From: Bradyrhizobium sp.
Lineage (GTDB): Bacteria > Pseudomonadota > Alphaproteobacteria > Rhizobiales > Xanthobacteraceae
Assembly: GCA_019243075.1 (NCBI GenBank)
Contig: JAFAUV010000409.1
Location: forward strand, 1-13,165
Length of the DNA stretch: 13,165 bases
Direction of reading: 5' to 3'
Positions 12,782 to 13,165 of this stretch are shown piece after piece. A program made the position numbers and the translations under genes. How positions within the stretch are numbered: the first letter of the stretch is position 1; each line of letters opens with the position of its first letter. The notes beneath the pieces were generated by a model. That model had not been told where the DNA came from, searched no databases, and saw only the letters and a program-made list of their open reading frames with translations.

Positions 12782-13024
12782 ATGAAGACCGTGACGGTGG
12801 TGGCTGCGCTGCTCGCGCTGTTGATCATGCCCGCGCAGGCGCAGATGGGCGGGATGGGAGGCGGCAAGCGCGGCCACGGCGGCGACAGCAAGACCGACGA
12901 GAAGAAGTCGCAGGTCGACGACAAGGCCTACAAGGATGCGCTCAAGCGCATTCCCGAGCCCAAGGAAAAATACGATCCCTGGAGCGGGGCGCGGCCTTCA
13001 GCCGCCGACCCGAAGAGCAAATAG
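12782..13024 (+). CDS. Small secreted Lys-rich protein, unknown function
   Basis: An 80-residue protein with a clear signal peptide, MKTVTVVAALLALLIMPAQA, cleaved before QMGG. The mature part of about 60 residues begins with a Gly/Met stretch (MGGMGGGKRGHGG). It continues with a charged segment rich in Lys and Asp (TDEKKSQVDDKAYKDALKRI) and ends PEPKEKYDPWSGARP. It has no cysteine. Small periplasmic proteins ending in KYDPW-type motifs are common in Bradyrhizobium-like genomes, but no function is known to me. The ATG has GGGGAG upstream. It begins a new unit after the strong terminator, and the PQQ-dehydrogenase gene starts 31 bases after its stop, so the two may be co-transcribed. Confidence 0.8.
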   Translation: MKTVTVVAALLALLIMPAQAQMGGMGGGKRGHGGDSKTDEKKSQVDDKAYKDALKRIPEPKEKYDPWSGARPSAADPKSK

Positions 13025-13055
13025 TTCATTGCAACGATCGTGGGGAATGGTCCGC

Positions 13056-13165
13056 ATGGGAGTCCGGCCCGCTTTGATCGCCCTCATCGTGTTTGCCGCG
13101 ACACCCGCGCTGGGGTGGGAATATTGGGGCGGCGACCAGGGCGGCACGCGCTTCTCGAGACTGGA
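13056..13165 (+). CDS. PQQ-dependent dehydrogenase, N-terminal fragment (3' end outside window)
   Basis: Only 36 codons are in the window. A signal peptide, MGVRPALIALIVFAATPALG, leads into WEYWGGDQGGTRFSRL, the opening propeller strand of pyrroloquinoline-quinone-dependent alcohol/glucose dehydrogenases (typically W-x-Y-x-G-G-D-x-x-G-T-R-x-S). Such enzymes work in the periplasm, oxidising alcohols or sugars and passing electrons to the respiratory chain. ATG at 13056 is chosen because GGGGA lies nine bases upstream; ATG at 13047 is in frame but would touch that ribosome site. The substrate cannot be judged from this fragment. Confidence 0.78.
   Translation, partial: MGVRPALIALIVFAATPALGWEYWGGDQGGTRFSRL

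Overview
The window reads as chromosomal DNA of a GC-rich alphaproteobacterium. The gene families, the small secreted proteins and a dispersed palindrome with GCATGATC ends (10620-10665) point to Bradyrhizobium or a close relative such as Rhodopseudomonas or Afipia. This assignment comes from family resemblance, not from a database search. No rRNA, tRNA, CRISPR array or intact mobile element is visible.

Layout: (a) 1-514 holds the tail of a LysR-type regulator and a 192-base spacer with a short possible insertion-sequence scar. (b) 515-2749 is a divergent pair, a carotenoid-oxygenase/lignostilbene-dioxygenase-type enzyme and a TetR regulator. Two matching 19-bp palindromes lie in their shared promoter region, a clear autoregulated module. 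(c) 2767-4758 is a tightly coupled minus-strand operon of a Rieske ferredoxin-like protein, an unrecognised 133-residue protein and an amidohydrolase-2 family hydrolase, probably small-molecule or aromatic catabolism. (d) 5081-5755 encodes a SET-domain protein with a basic, Asn-Gly-repeat tail. It converges on a pair of small membrane-protein genes (5855-6504). (e) 6604-8151 has an XRE/MmyB-type regulator, divergent from the membrane pair, followed by a DsbA/FrnE-like thiol oxidoreductase and a terminator. (f) 8235-8873 is a double-domain NIPSNAP protein. (g) 8969-9279 is an orphan BrnA-type antitoxin gene broken by one missing base. (h) 9286-10485 is a GNAT/CelD-like acyltransferase on the minus strand. 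(i) 10668-12674 is a divergent lipoprotein/secreted caspase-like peptidase pair, closed by a strong terminator. (j) 12782 to the end holds a small secreted Lys-rich protein and the start of a PQQ-dependent dehydrogenase.

The most coherent unit is (b): the two operators, the promoters and an apparently leaderless tetR fit together at base level. The best leads for undescribed biology are the SET protein with its repeat tail, the unrecognised protein inside the Rieske/amidohydrolase operon, and the secreted caspase-like protein opposite a lipoprotein gene. I did not find a clear new multi-gene defence or mobile system.
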